Of a DNA stretch of 64,000 nt, positions 27,143 through 36,286 are shown one piece after another. The position numbers and the translations under genes are program-made. Position 1 is the first letter of the stretch; every line of letters starts with the position of its first letter. The notes under the pieces were generated by a model, which worked only from the letters and a program-made list of their open reading frames with translations, had not been told where the DNA came from and made no database searches. The stretch comes from Iocasia fonsfrigidae (GTDB lineage Bacteria > Bacillota > Halanaerobiia > Halanaerobiales > DTU029), in the NCBI RefSeq assembly GCF_017751145.1, contig NZ_CP046640.1, positions 2,026,137-2,090,136 of the forward strand, written 5' to 3'.

Positions 27143-27730
27143 TTATAAAAAATTTATTTTAAAGAAATCATTGATGATCTGACAGACCCCCTGCCAGTTG
27201 TCAACCCTGTAAATACTTTTACCTTTAGTCTCTAAAAACTTATTATGGTATTTATTAATAAGTATAACTGGTATATTATTCCTGGCAAAGGCCCTGGCGT
27301 TTTCTGCATTATCTTCTACAAACAATTCTATTCCAGCGGCCAGGGCATGAGGTACTTTATCACCATTATGTATCAGCTTTGTAAAGGGTATTTGATGTTT
27401 TTTTAACCATTTTGTAGTTAAACCTTTAAATCCTTGATCCCGGGCAGTAATTAAATTCACTTCAAAGTTATAATTATATAATTTTCTTATTGTTTCCCGG
27501 GCTAATGGTACTGGTTTAACCTGACTGTATATATCTGTTAAATTTTTATCTAGAAACTTATTTATTACATCACTTGAAATATCATATGCTTGATCGAATA
27601 AATAAGAATCACTTTTTCTAACAATATCATAACCAAGAAAATTACAGATAGCATCATGCCATATATTGTCATTTTCATGTTCTTCGTCTGTAATTACCCC
27701 ATCTATATCAAATCCAATAATTTTCTTCAT
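27143..27730 (-). CDS. HAD-superfamily 5'-nucleotidase-like phosphatase (NT5C type)
   Basis: 195 residues. HAD motifs: FDIDGVITD (catalytic Asp near 8-10), LITARDQG, and a late EDNAEN acidic motif. The cap is short, as in the NT5C/YqfW group that removes the 5' phosphate from (deoxy)nucleoside monophosphates. The start ATG has AAAGGAG upstream on the minus strand. It ends 3 bases from the convergent nucleoside kinase gene, so the two nucleotide-metabolism genes share an intergenic boundary but not a promoter. Substrate inferred only. Confidence 0.78.
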   Translation of the reverse strand: MKKIIGFDIDGVITDEEHENDNIWHDAICNFLGYDIVRKSDSYLFDQAYDISSDVINKFLDKNLTDIYSQVKPVPLARETIRKLYNYNFEVNLITARDQGFKGLTTKWLKKHQIPFTKLIHNGDKVPHALAAGIELFVEDNAENARAFARNNIPVILINKYHNKFLETKGKSIYRVDNWQGVCQIINDFFKINFL

Positions 27731-27938
27731 GTTTTCACTCCTTTAAATTTCATCTCTTGAAAGTACCAAGCATTAAACAACAAGTTTAACAGATATTCAA
27801 TATTATATCAAAAAAACTCATCTTTTGAAATGAATTTAATGTAAATAGATGTTGCTTTAAAGTATGGATACCAGACTTTAGAATCTTTTTCCAAAGACAA
27901 AATACCATGGGATAAATAATACTTGAAAGGAAAAGAGT
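27731..27938. other. Intergenic region between divergent genes
   Basis: 208 bases between the divergent NT5C-like gene and the second CDP-alcohol transferase. The sequence is AT-rich. I see no hairpin, tRNA or repeat; the AGGAAAAG before 27939 serves as a weak ribosome binding site. Promoters for both genes presumably lie here but none is clear by eye. Confidence 0.5.
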
Positions 27939-28490
27939 ATGATTAAAATCATTCCAAATACATTATCTATATTTAGAATAATATTCTCAGGATTATTAAT
28001 AGTCTCTTTTCCGTATAAAACCATTTTTATTCTAATATATCTTTTATCTGGATTAACAGATGTATTAGATGGCTTTATCGCCAGGAAATATAATATAGAA
28101 ACTAAACTAGGTGCTAAACTAGATTCAATAGCTGACATTGCTTTCTATACTGTTTTATTAATAATTTTTTTCGTCTGGTTTAGAAACATTCTGATAGAAT
28201 ATAAATGGTTAATTATTATTACAATAACAATTAGAATAAGTACTATTATTATCGGGATAGTTAAGTATAAAAATATTGTTTTTATACATACTGTAGCAAA
28301 TAAAATAACTGGATTAATGATTTATTGTATTCCAATATATATATTTTTACTCAATTCCAATATACTAATATCCAATATACTAATATTAGTAACAACAATT
28401 ACTTCTATAATATCAGCTCTAGAAGAATTTTTGATTATGCTAATATTTAAAAAAGTAGAACTAAATAAAAAAGGTATTTTTTGCAAGTAA
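27939..28490 (+). CDS. CDP-alcohol phosphatidyltransferase family protein
   Basis: 183-residue membrane protein with the catalytic motif DG(x2)AR(x8)G(x3)D(x3)D (DGFIARKY through GAKLDSIAD, about 49-68). It resembles the short PgsA-like branch but has a different tail rich in Ile. The specific alcohol (glycerol 3-phosphate, inositol, serine or other) cannot be read. It is richer in A/T codons than pgsA at 12075 and lies in the accessory region, so it may be an acquired paralogue. Confidence 0.75.
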   Translation: MIKIIPNTLSIFRIIFSGLLIVSFPYKTIFILIYLLSGLTDVLDGFIARKYNIETKLGAKLDSIADIAFYTVLLIIFFVWFRNILIEYKWLIIITITIRISTIIIGIVKYKNIVFIHTVANKITGLMIYCIPIYIFLLNSNILISNILILVTTITSIISALEEFLIMLIFKKVELNKKGIFCK

Positions 28491-28522
28491 AATATAAATT
28501 CTTTATCAAGGTGGTGAATTAT

Positions 28523-29008
28523 GTGTCATTAAATGAAAGTATTAATAAATTAGCCAAACAATATGGAATATCATATTTCGGTGTTGCTGATTTATCTTAC
28601 GCCTATGACACTATTCTGGAACAAGGTGGAGCTGATATTGCAAAATATCCATATGCTATATCATTAGGTATAGCTTTAATTAATGATATTGTAGATCAGC
28701 TACCAAACCGTTCAAGAAGAGATGTTGCGGTTAACTATGAACATCATGCTTATGATATTATAAACCAGAGGTTAGATATAACAGCTTCAGTGATAAGCAG
28801 CTTTATACAGGAAAAAGGGTATAATGTATTACCTATTCCGGCATCAGAAAGGTATGATGATGAAAAAATTTGTGCATCTTTTTCACATAAATTAGGTGCC
28901 CACTTAGCTGGTTTAGGTTGGATAGAGCCAGTTCTTTATAGATTATATATTCAATCCGTTCTGCTGACTTATTTGAACTATCTATCAAATTGTAATCTGC
29001 TGCGCTAA
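28523..29008 (+). pseudogene. Truncated QueG/epoxyqueuosine-reductase-like protein
   Basis: 161 codons from GTG 28523 (AAGGTGGTGA upstream). The sequence follows the N-terminal domain of the QueG-like 4Fe-4S double-cluster family (GISYFGVADLS, SLGIALINDIVD, KLGAHLAGLGWI). Right after GLGW, where family members continue into the cofactor loop and two ferredoxin clusters, it ends in an unrelated tail (EPVLYRLYIQSV...). No Cys cluster remains. I read this as the product of a deletion or recombination, not a functional reductase. A sequencing error is possible, but I could not find the missing half downstream. Confidence 0.7.
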
Positions 29009-29239
29009 AAGGCACTATAAAGAAAGGATAAAAAAGCGAATTAATTACAGTAAAAATAATTAGGGTTTGCAGGTTTACTAAATATAATCATAAAGTTTTT
29101 AATATGAGTTAAAAAGGATTATTGCTTGGGGTTGTAGAATATAGTGATGTACAAAATTAGGCAATTATTATATGTTTTAAGGTATATAATGAATAAGAAA
29201 ATAAAGTATATTTGAGTGAACGTTGAAAGGAGATTATAT

Positions 29240-29818
29240 ATGAAGGTATTGTTATTTCTTGCTAATGGAGCAGAAATGATTGAATTAAGTGCATTTATAG
29301 ATGTTTTTGGTTGGGATAGGCATTATAATAATGGTAACATTAATATTGTTACTTGTGGCTTTTCTAAGGAAATTAAAAGCACATTTAATATTCCTATAAG
29401 AGTGGATTTGTTAATAGAAGAAGTTAAAACAGATGATTACAATGCTCTAGCAATACCGGGGGGTTTTGCAGATTATGGTTTTTACGAAGAAGCATATAAT
29501 GAAAAGTTTTTAAATTTAATAAGAGAATTCAAGAATCAGGATAAGCCTATAGCTTCAATATGTGTTGGAGCGCTTCCTATTGGTAAAAGTGGGATTTTAA
29601 AAGGGAAAAGAGGTACTACTTATCATTTGATGGGCGGGAGAAGACAAAAACAACTAGAAGAATTTAGGGTTAAAGTTGAAAATGAACCTGTTATAGTTGA
29701 AGATAATATTATAACCTCCTGGTGTCCATCGACTGCAGTAGAAGTAGCCTTAAAGCTTTTAGAAATGCTTAGAAGCAGAAATGATTCTGATAAAATAAGA
29801 GAAATAATGGGATTTTAA
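29240..29818 (+). CDS. DJ-1/PfpI family protein
   Basis: 192 residues from ATG 29240 (GAAAGGAG 8 bases upstream; an in-frame GTG at 29216 has no such site). The DJ-1/PfpI fold shows MKVLLFLANGAEMIELSAFI, IPGGFADYGF and the nucleophile elbow ICVGALPIGKSGIL with a candidate catalytic Cys. Members act as deglycases, chaperones or amidases. No clear metabolic partner lies nearby; the downstream M55-like remnant and Fe-ADH are separately placed. Confidence 0.85.
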   Translation: MKVLLFLANGAEMIELSAFIDVFGWDRHYNNGNINIVTCGFSKEIKSTFNIPIRVDLLIEEVKTDDYNALAIPGGFADYGFYEEAYNEKFLNLIREFKNQDKPIASICVGALPIGKSGILKGKRGTTYHLMGGRRQKQLEEFRVKVENEPVIVEDNIITSWCPSTAVEVALKLLEMLRSRNDSDKIREIMGF

Positions 29819-29864
29819 TTAAAGGACTATTCTATAATTCTTATTAAGAAAGGAGTTTTCAAAG

Positions 29865-30015
29865 ATACATAAACAATTAGTAATAATTTCAAATATAGAA
29901 GGGGTTTCAGGAATTTTTGAAAGAAATAAAAAATCATTACGGCACGGAAGTGAAGAATGATGTAATCCGAATTCAAAGAATAACGGATAATATATTTTTT
30001 GAAAAAATAAATTGA
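29865..30015 (+). pseudogene. Possible M55 D-aminopeptidase (DppA-like) remnant
   Basis: A ribosome-binding-like AAAGGAG is followed at 29865 by a frame that begins with ATA instead of a start codon and reads IHKQLVIISNIEGVSGIFER before stopping at 29958. IEGVSG with the preceding strand resembles the metal-binding start of DppA (xxEGxSG). Another frame continues (IRIQRITDNI) up to 30015. It looks like the end pieces of a degraded gene. This rests on a short match by eye only. Confidence 0.3.
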
Positions 30016-30031
30016 AACAGGAGGTTTTTTC

Positions 30032-31210
30032 ATGAAATTTAATTATTATATGCCAACGAAAATTTTATTTGGACCTGGAAAATTAAATGATTTAGCAGGT
30101 GAGAATCTTCCAGGTAAGAAAGCCTTAATAGTAATATCAGCAGGGACTTCTATGAAAAAATATGGTTACTTAAACCGGCTGGAAGGGATTTTAAAGAAAA
30201 AAGAAATTGAATATGTTATATTTGATAAAATATTACCAAATCCAGTTAAATCTCACATTATGGAAGGAGCAGAACTTGCCAGAAAAGAAAATTGTGATTT
30301 TGTATTTGGCCTGGGTGGTGGTAGTAGTATTGACTCAGCAAAAAGTATTGCTGTTATGGCAAAAAATCCTGGAGATTATTGGGACTATATATCTGGTGGC
30401 TCAGGTAAAGGAATGCCCTTAGAAAATGGAGCACTTCCTATTATTGCAATTACTACAACAGCTGGAACAGGTACTGAGGCCGATCCCTGGACGGTTATAA
30501 CTAAAGAAGAGACCAATGAGAAAATTGGTTTTGGTTGTGCAGATACCTTTCCAACATTGTCAGTTGTGGATCCAGAATTAATGGTGACGGTGCCTAAACA
30601 TCTGACAGCATATCAGGGTTTTGATGCACTTTTCCATGCAACAGAAGGCTATATTGCCAATATAGCAACACCAATAAGTGATGCCTATGCATTAAAAAGC
30701 ATTGAATTAATAGCAAAATATTTACCGATCTGTGTAAAAGATGGAGAAAATATTAAAGCTCGTACCCAGGTAGCTTTAGCAAATACTCTTTCCGGGTTTG
30801 TAGAATCTATATCAAGTTGTACTTCAGAGCATTCAATGGAACATGCCCTAAGTGCCTATTATTCTGAGCTTCCACATGGGGCAGGGCTTATTATGTTATC
30901 AGAATCATATTATACATATTTTGCTTCTAAAGTGTCTGATAGATTTAAAGTGATGGCAAAAGCTATGGGTGTTGATGTGGCTAATCTTTCTGAGGACGAG
31001 CGTCCTATGGCTTTTGTAAAAGCATTAATTAGACTTCAAGAGGAATGTGGTGTAAATAATCTAAAAATGTCAGACTACGGGATAAAAAGAGAAATGATTC
31101 CTACGTTTGCTGAAAATGCACACAATACAATGGGAGGCTTGTTTGACGTAGATCCTTATACTTTGACCTTTGAAGATACTATAGAGATTATGACAAATGC
31201 ATATAAGTAA
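30032..31210 (+). CDS. Iron-containing alcohol dehydrogenase
   Basis: 392 residues of the group III Fe-ADH family. The NAD-binding GGGSSIDSAK motif and the metal ligands in FDALFHATEGYI and CTSEHSMEHALSAYY...LPHGAGL (Asp, His, His, His) are intact. Likely reaction: NAD(P)H-dependent reduction of an aldehyde or ketone, with butanol/ethanol or 1,3-propanediol dehydrogenase activity as options; the substrate is not readable. AGGAGG site directly upstream. A strong hairpin follows. Confidence 0.92.
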   Translation: MKFNYYMPTKILFGPGKLNDLAGENLPGKKALIVISAGTSMKKYGYLNRLEGILKKKEIEYVIFDKILPNPVKSHIMEGAELARKENCDFVFGLGGGSSIDSAKSIAVMAKNPGDYWDYISGGSGKGMPLENGALPIIAITTTAGTGTEADPWTVITKEETNEKIGFGCADTFPTLSVVDPELMVTVPKHLTAYQGFDALFHATEGYIANIATPISDAYALKSIELIAKYLPICVKDGENIKARTQVALANTLSGFVESISSCTSEHSMEHALSAYYSELPHGAGLIMLSESYYTYFASKVSDRFKVMAKAMGVDVANLSEDERPMAFVKALIRLQEECGVNNLKMSDYGIKREMIPTFAENAHNTMGGLFDVDPYTLTFEDTIEIMTNAYK

Positions 31211-31218
31211 AATTTCAT

Positions 31219-31244
31219 AAAGGAGAGGTTTTTTCCTCTCCTTT
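31219..31244. terminator. Terminator-like hairpin after Fe-ADH
   Basis: A perfect 10-bp stem AAAGGAGAGG/CCTCTCCTTT with loop TTTTTT, located between convergent genes. Its T tail is short on + (ATGTTT) and the AAATTTTA on the other side serves the minus strand. Confidence 0.75.
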
Positions 31245-31303
31245 ATGTTTATGGACAAAAACTTAAGTGTTAAGTTGCTAACATTGATTATTAAAAATTA
31301 TTT

Positions 31304-32200
31304 TTACGTTATAGATTTAATATCATTAAAAACATTTGATATTACAGTATCTTTAGATTTAAGTATAGGTAAAAAACTTCTCCCGGTAATTGCTGCTAAA
31401 ACGATAATTCCTCCAATAAGAGCCCAGGAGCCAGGGGTTTCTCCTAAAAATAAAAATACCCAAACTGGATTTAATAATGGTTCAATTACGGGAATCAGGA
31501 TTGCATCTATGGCTGAAACATGTTTAATAGCCTTGGAATAAAGAATATATGGTAAGCCTAGTTGCAAGACTCCCAGTATTATCAAAAAAAGCCATCCTGA
31601 GCTGCCGGGTCCTGCTTGAAATATGAAGGGTATACATATAATAGAAGTTACAATATTACCCAGTAATACTGATTCCAAAGGAGAATCATTTTTTTGCATC
31701 CGCATAAACAGTGTAAAAAAAGCAAAACTAATTCCACTTGCAGCTGCAATTAAATTACCATATATATTATATAAACTCAGATTATCAAGGAAAAACAAAG
31801 CCATTCCTCCTAGTACAGTTAGGACTATTAACCAGTCACTTATCCTGGTTTTTTCTTTTAATAACCAGGGGCTGAGTAAGGTAACATAGATAGGTGCAGT
31901 AAATTGAAGTAGAATGGCATTGGCAGCTGTAGTCATTTTAGTAGCTATAACAAAAAAAATAACTGTAGCAACATAGGCCAGAGTCGCCCCTAGCTGAGGT
32001 TTAGACCAGGTGATTTTTGGTTTTTTCAAGTAAACCAAGATCACTATAGCAGATATAATACTTCTTGCACCAGCGATAGCTAAGGGATTCCAGTCTATTA
32101 GTTTAATTAACAGTCCACCCAGGCTCCAGAGGCTAGCTGTTATTATTAATAATAATATTGAAACTGATCTTTCTGTTTTGAAACTATTTATACTTGTCAT
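31304..32200 (-). CDS. EamA/DMT-family transporter
   Basis: 298 residues with ten predicted membrane helices in two EamA repeats (SLWSLGGLLIKLI in the first; VLQLGLPYILYSKAIKHVSA and VFLFLGETPGSWALIGG in the second). Drug/metabolite transporters export amino acids or small metabolites; the substrate is unknown. Convergent with Fe-ADH and divergent from the broken Gfo/Idh gene. Confidence 0.88.
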   Translation of the reverse strand: MTSINSFKTERSVSILLLIITASLWSLGGLLIKLIDWNPLAIAGARSIISAIVILVYLKKPKITWSKPQLGATLAYVATVIFFVIATKMTTAANAILLQFTAPIYVTLLSPWLLKEKTRISDWLIVLTVLGGMALFFLDNLSLYNIYGNLIAAASGISFAFFTLFMRMQKNDSPLESVLLGNIVTSIICIPFIFQAGPGSSGWLFLIILGVLQLGLPYILYSKAIKHVSAIDAILIPVIEPLLNPVWVFLFLGETPGSWALIGGIIVLAAITGRSFLPILKSKDTVISNVFNDIKSIT

Positions 32201-32488
32201 CTAAATAATCACCATTCCTTTTTAATTAAGATTAGTTACTACTCTAGTAAAGAATCAAAGTGGCACACAGTGGTGTTTCTTTTATGTAATGTAGAAATAA
32301 ATAGCATAAATCTATACCATAACTATAAATGAAATAATATAACTCTGAGTGCTATTTGACTCTTGAGTAGTATGATATAATAATAGTATAATGATTATAT
32401 TAAGGAAACACAACCTAAAAAATTGCTTTTAATCTTTGTACAGTTCGTGAATAAGCATTTTTTTAATAAATTAGTGAGGGTAATTTAT
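32201..32488. other. AT-rich intergenic region
   Basis: 288 bases between the divergent EamA gene and the Gfo/Idh remnant. It contains TATAAT-like runs near 32370-32390 (TGATATAATAATAG) that may be a promoter, but no clear -35. No RNA gene, repeat or intact ORF is seen. Confidence 0.4.
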
Positions 32489-32908
32489 ATGACATATGGT
32501 ATTGGTATTTATGGGTGTGGAGGTATAGGTAAAGTACATGCTTATTGTTATAATAATTTACGATTCTTTTATGCTCCACCTGCTTTAAAGACAGAATTAA
32601 TCGGTGTCTCTACTTCAAACCAGGAAACAGCAAATATAGCTAAAGAGACTCTAGGTTTTAGATTTGCAACTACTGATTACCGTGATTTACTTAATAGTGA
32701 TGATATCCAGATTGTACACTGCTGTACACCTAATTATCTACACAAGGATTTCTTGATAGCTATAATTAGGCATATTTATTGTGAAAAACCGATAGCTCTG
32801 AACTTAACAGAAGCAGAAGAAGTTTTAGCTGTTGCAGAGGAAGTAAACTTCACTCGAGAATGGAGTGTATATTCAACGAGTCCACGATATGATGTTAAAA
32901 TCTGTTGA
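32489..32908 (+). pseudogene. N-terminal fragment of a Gfo/Idh/MocA-family oxidoreductase
   Basis: 139 codons from ATG 32489 (GTGAGGG upstream). The NAD-binding Rossmann start (GIGIYGCGGIGKVHAYCY), VHCCTPNYLHKDF and CEKPIALNLTEAEEVL match the family, whose members have about 340 residues. After residue about 127 the frame reads unrelated sequence (VYSTSPRYDVKIC) and stops. The whole C-terminal substrate domain is missing, and TetR promoter sequence follows within 80 bases. Interpreted as a broken gene. Confidence 0.75.
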
Positions 32909-32981
32909 AATAGGAGAATGGACAGCTTGTTAGAAAAATTTTTAACTTACTTTAATTTGAGCAAGGAATTAAAAAAATCTC

Positions 32982-33030
32982 TTGACAAATAATCTATCTT
33001 GTAATATTATTTATTTAACCGGTTAGTTAA
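32982..33030 (+). promoter_or_regulatory. tetR promoter with overlapping operator
   Basis: A sigma-A type promoter: TTGACA (32982-32987), 17-base spacer, TATTAT (33005-33010). Immediately after it lies an inverted repeat TTATTTAACC/GGTTAGTTAA (33011-33030; 8 of 10 positions symmetric). It is positioned to let the TetR protein repress its own gene. Confidence 0.75.
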
Positions 33031-33051
33031 AAACGTAAGGAGTAAAAAATT

Positions 33052-33666
33052 ATGGGAAATGCAGTTGAGTCAAAACAAAAAATTTTAAATGTAGCAGAGA
33101 AACTCTTTGCTGAAAAAGGCTTTGATGGTGCTAGGGTAAGTGAAATTGCCAGTGAAGCCGGGGTAAATAAAGCCCTTATATATTACTATTTTAACAGTAA
33201 AGAAGATATTCTTGAAACATTATTTACAATTCTAATTGATGATTTTAAAAATTTAATAAAAAACAATATGATAGGAATTAATGTATTTAGTGAAGATAAT
33301 CTTGATATAGTAATGAATAGTATATTAGATTATATTTTGACCAAGAAGGATATATTACGTGTCGCTATGGTAGAATCTATGAAAGCAGTATCTGAACAAT
33401 CAATAATAATCAAAATCGGTGAAATGCTAATAAGCGCTGAAATTGAAGAGGTGAGGCAGTCTTTGCTTGAGAAAGGGATAAAATCTCCCGGTAATATTAA
33501 GGAAATACTTGTGGCAGAATTTTTCACTGGTACTTTACCTGTATTAAACTATGTTATATTTGAAGATGAGTTTACCCATCATTTTAATATGGATGAAAAG
33601 GAATACAGAGAATATTTCATTAAAGCCTTTAAGCAAACCCACTTTGCCTATCACCTGAAGAGGTAA
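33052..33666 (+). CDS. TetR/AcrR family transcriptional regulator
   Basis: 204 residues. The N-terminal TetR HTH is clear: KILNVAEKLFAEKGFDGARV, then EIASEAGVNKALIYYYFNSKEDIL (residues about 10-55). The C-terminal ligand-binding domain is helical and unassigned. It lies upstream of the RND pump operon and is preceded by an operator-like inverted repeat; two related repeats lie between it and the pump gene. Likely role: repressor of itself and the pump, released by a hydrophobic ligand. Confidence 0.92.
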   Translation: MGNAVESKQKILNVAEKLFAEKGFDGARVSEIASEAGVNKALIYYYFNSKEDILETLFTILIDDFKNLIKNNMIGINVFSEDNLDIVMNSILDYILTKKDILRVAMVESMKAVSEQSIIIKIGEMLISAEIEEVRQSLLEKGIKSPGNIKEILVAEFFTGTLPVLNYVIFEDEFTHHFNMDEKEYREYFIKAFKQTHFAYHLKR

Positions 33667-33684
33667 AGTGTTTTTTTAAATATA

Positions 33685-33705
33685 TTTAACCAAATGGTTA
33701 GTTAA
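33685..33705 (+). promoter_or_regulatory. Operator-like repeat, copy 2
   Basis: TTTAACCAAATGGTTAGTTAA: an inverted repeat centred on AACCA/TGGTT that shares GGTTAGTTAAAAA with the site in the tetR promoter (33021-33033). It lies just after the tetR stop. Confidence 0.55.
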
Positions 33706-33760
33706 AAAGGGGGGTGATAAAACTAATAGTACTAAAATAAAAGAAATTTTTTTATAAGAA

Positions 33761-33778
33761 TAACTATCTGGTTAGTTA
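33761..33778 (+). promoter_or_regulatory. Operator-like repeat, copy 3
   Basis: TAACTATCTGGTTAGTTA: TAACTA and TAGTTA are inverted arms 6 bases apart, and the GGTTAGTTAAAAA core is the same as in the other two sites. It lies about 28 bases upstream of the chosen RND start. Confidence 0.55.
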
Positions 33779-33805
33779 AAAATTAAATTGGAAGGTGGAT
33801 TGGAG

Positions 33806-36286
33806 TTGAAAGATATGAGAAAAAAACAATTAAAAGATTTTTTTGCTGATTTTGGCTTTAATATTATCATTAAGTATAAATATTTAATATTATTGCTTTT
33901 ATTCGGCTTAACAATACTGGGTTTTTTGGGAATGCAGAAACTTGAATTTGATTCATCAAATGATGCTTTTTTACCTGAAAATGACCCGGTAGTTATAAAA
34001 AACGATAAGTTTAAAGAAATTTTTGGTAATGATGAGTTTATTTTCATTCTGGTAGAGAGTGATGAAATTTTTAGTCATAATGTTTTGCAGTATATTAAAG
34101 AACTAACCGAAGACCTGGAAGATAACTTACCCTTTGTAGATGAAGTTACTTCACTAGCTAATCTGGATTATATCGAAACAGAAGGTGATAGATTAATAAT
34201 TGATGACCTGATTAAAGAAATAGTACCTACTGAGCAAGAAACACTAAATGACTTGAAAAATAAGATTTTAGCTAAAAAAACATATGTAGGTAAAATAATT
34301 ACGGAAGATTGCCAAAAAACCGGGATTATTGTTACCTTTCAGGAAATACCGGAAATGATTTATGCTCCGGTTGGTAAAAACTTTTCCCCACTGGACCAGG
34401 CCGATTATTCACCTCAAGAAGTATTGATGGATGAAAACCTGTATACTAAACATCAGCTTGGTTTAAATAAAGTGGCAGACCCTAGAAAGCTGATTGCCCC
34501 AGCTTTAAAGGTTATTTTAGCCCGGCATAGTGATAGTAAGATAAAAACAACTGCTACCGGAGTTCCTGTATTGGATTATGAGACTGATCGAATGGTCACT
34601 GAGGAAGGGACTAAATTTGGCCTGATTGCACTACTTGCTGCAACTCTATTAATGATCGTACTCTTCAGAAGCTTTAGAGCTGTTGCTGCTATTTTTCTGG
34701 TAGTTTTGTCTTCACTGGTAATCCTCTTTGGAACATTGGGTTGGCTAAAGCTTAAGCTTTCCATACTGGCCTTGATTATACCTACATTGGTTCTGGTTAT
34801 CTCGGTTAGTTATTCTATTCATGTTATTAACCATTTTTTAAATGGTCTGGAAAAGGGTTTTCGCTATAAGGCGATAAAATATGCTTACCGGGAATCGACC
34901 TGGCCTATTTTAATAACTGCTTTAACTACCACCCTTGGTTTTATTTCATTTATATTTGTACCACTGGAACCCATCAAGATAGTTGGGTTTTCCTGTGCAA
35001 TAGGGACTTTTTTAACCTATCTGATAGTGATGATTGTTGTTCCGCTAATTTTTTCTATAGGAAAGAGTAGAACTTTACCAAAAAAAGATTATAGTAAAAA
35101 AAGTGCTCAAAAAATTTTTCGGAAAGCTATGGAAAAATGGGCTGATTTTGTAGTCAGAAATATAAGAGTTACAGTAGGATTGTCAATAATTGTGATAATT
35201 TTTGTTGTTTTTTATTCTTTTAAAATGCCAATTAACAGTGATATGTTACAGGTTTTAGGTAAAGATGTGGATTTTGTTAAAAATGCTAATTATATTACAG
35301 AAAAGCTGGGAGCCCTGTATTCTTACGATGTTTTGCTGGAATTTCCAGAAGAAGGGATGGTGAAAAAAAGTGAAGTGCTTAAAGAGATAGATGGTCTAAC
35401 AGATATGATCAATCGATTTGATTCAACAGTAACCCAGACTTCAATAATTGACTTAATCAAGGAATTACATATGACCATGAATAATAACCAGGAGACTTTT
35501 TATCAAATTCCAGCTTCCAATGACCTGCTCGCTCAGTATTTATTATTATATGAGATATCAGGTGGAGAAGACCTGGAAGATCTGGTTGATTTTAATTATC
35601 AAAAAACCCATATTTCAGTACAGGTTAACGATTTTAAGAGCTCAATCCTGCAGGAATTTGAAAAAGTAATTACCTATGGTCAGCAGCATTTTCCGGCAGG
35701 GACTAAAGTAACAGTAGTGGGTGATATGCCAATTCTGCTCAAAACCTTGACAAAACTGGTCGATGGACAGAAGCTATCTATTTTTATAGCCTTAATGGTT
35801 ATTACCCTGGTAATGATAATAGTCTTGAAATCAATAAAGTTAGGACTGTTATCAATGATTCCCAATGTAATTCCAGTCCTGGTAATTACAGGATTAATGG
35901 GCTTATTACAATACTCTCTTGATTTTATTACAGTCCTGATTGCACCGATGATTATCGGTATTGCCGTTGATGACACAGTCCATTATTTCATTCACTTTAA
36001 GGAAGAGTATCTTGTGACAGGTTCTTACCATCAAGCAAATAAGGAAACCTTCCGTAAGATTGGTAAAGCTTTGATTTCAGCCTGTGTTGTTCTAATGTTA
36101 GGTTTTGCTATTTTTGTTTTATCGAAAATGGCAAGTCTGGGACATATGGCAGTTCTCTCAGCAGCAGGTATTTTCGCTGCTCTAGCAGCAGATATGCTAA
36201 TTACTCCGGCAATTGTTATGCTGGTAAAACCCTTTGGGGAAAATCTTGAAATTACAAACAGGGAGGAAGAAAATTATGAAATGTAA
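33806..36286 (+). CDS. RND/MMPL-family efflux transporter
   Basis: 826 residues from TTG 33806 (GAAGGTGG 7 bases upstream; TTG 33788 and 33800 and ATG 33815 are alternatives). Architecture: TM1 near residue 25, a large periplasmic loop (FLPENDPVV onward), a cluster of about five helices (sterol-sensing-like), then a second repeat with TM7, a second loop and the C-terminal helix set. MMPL-type text includes PTLVLVISVSYSIHVINHFLN, and the second repeat carries APMIIGIAVDDTVHYFIHF. Such pumps export hydrophobic compounds or lipids using the proton gradient. The next gene overlaps it by 11 bases. Confidence 0.9.
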   Translation: MKDMRKKQLKDFFADFGFNIIIKYKYLILLLLFGLTILGFLGMQKLEFDSSNDAFLPENDPVVIKNDKFKEIFGNDEFIFILVESDEIFSHNVLQYIKELTEDLEDNLPFVDEVTSLANLDYIETEGDRLIIDDLIKEIVPTEQETLNDLKNKILAKKTYVGKIITEDCQKTGIIVTFQEIPEMIYAPVGKNFSPLDQADYSPQEVLMDENLYTKHQLGLNKVADPRKLIAPALKVILARHSDSKIKTTATGVPVLDYETDRMVTEEGTKFGLIALLAATLLMIVLFRSFRAVAAIFLVVLSSLVILFGTLGWLKLKLSILALIIPTLVLVISVSYSIHVINHFLNGLEKGFRYKAIKYAYRESTWPILITALTTTLGFISFIFVPLEPIKIVGFSCAIGTFLTYLIVMIVVPLIFSIGKSRTLPKKDYSKKSAQKIFRKAMEKWADFVVRNIRVTVGLSIIVIIFVVFYSFKMPINSDMLQVLGKDVDFVKNANYITEKLGALYSYDVLLEFPEEGMVKKSEVLKEIDGLTDMINRFDSTVTQTSIIDLIKELHMTMNNNQETFYQIPASNDLLAQYLLLYEISGGEDLEDLVDFNYQKTHISVQVNDFKSSILQEFEKVITYGQQHFPAGTKVTVVGDMPILLKTLTKLVDGQKLSIFIALMVITLVMIIVLKSIKLGLLSMIPNVIPVLVITGLMGLLQYSLDFITVLIAPMIIGIAVDDTVHYFIHFKEEYLVTGSYHQANKETFRKIGKALISACVVLMLGFAIFVLSKMASLGHMAVLSAAGIFAALAADMLITPAIVMLVKPFGENLEITNREEENYEM

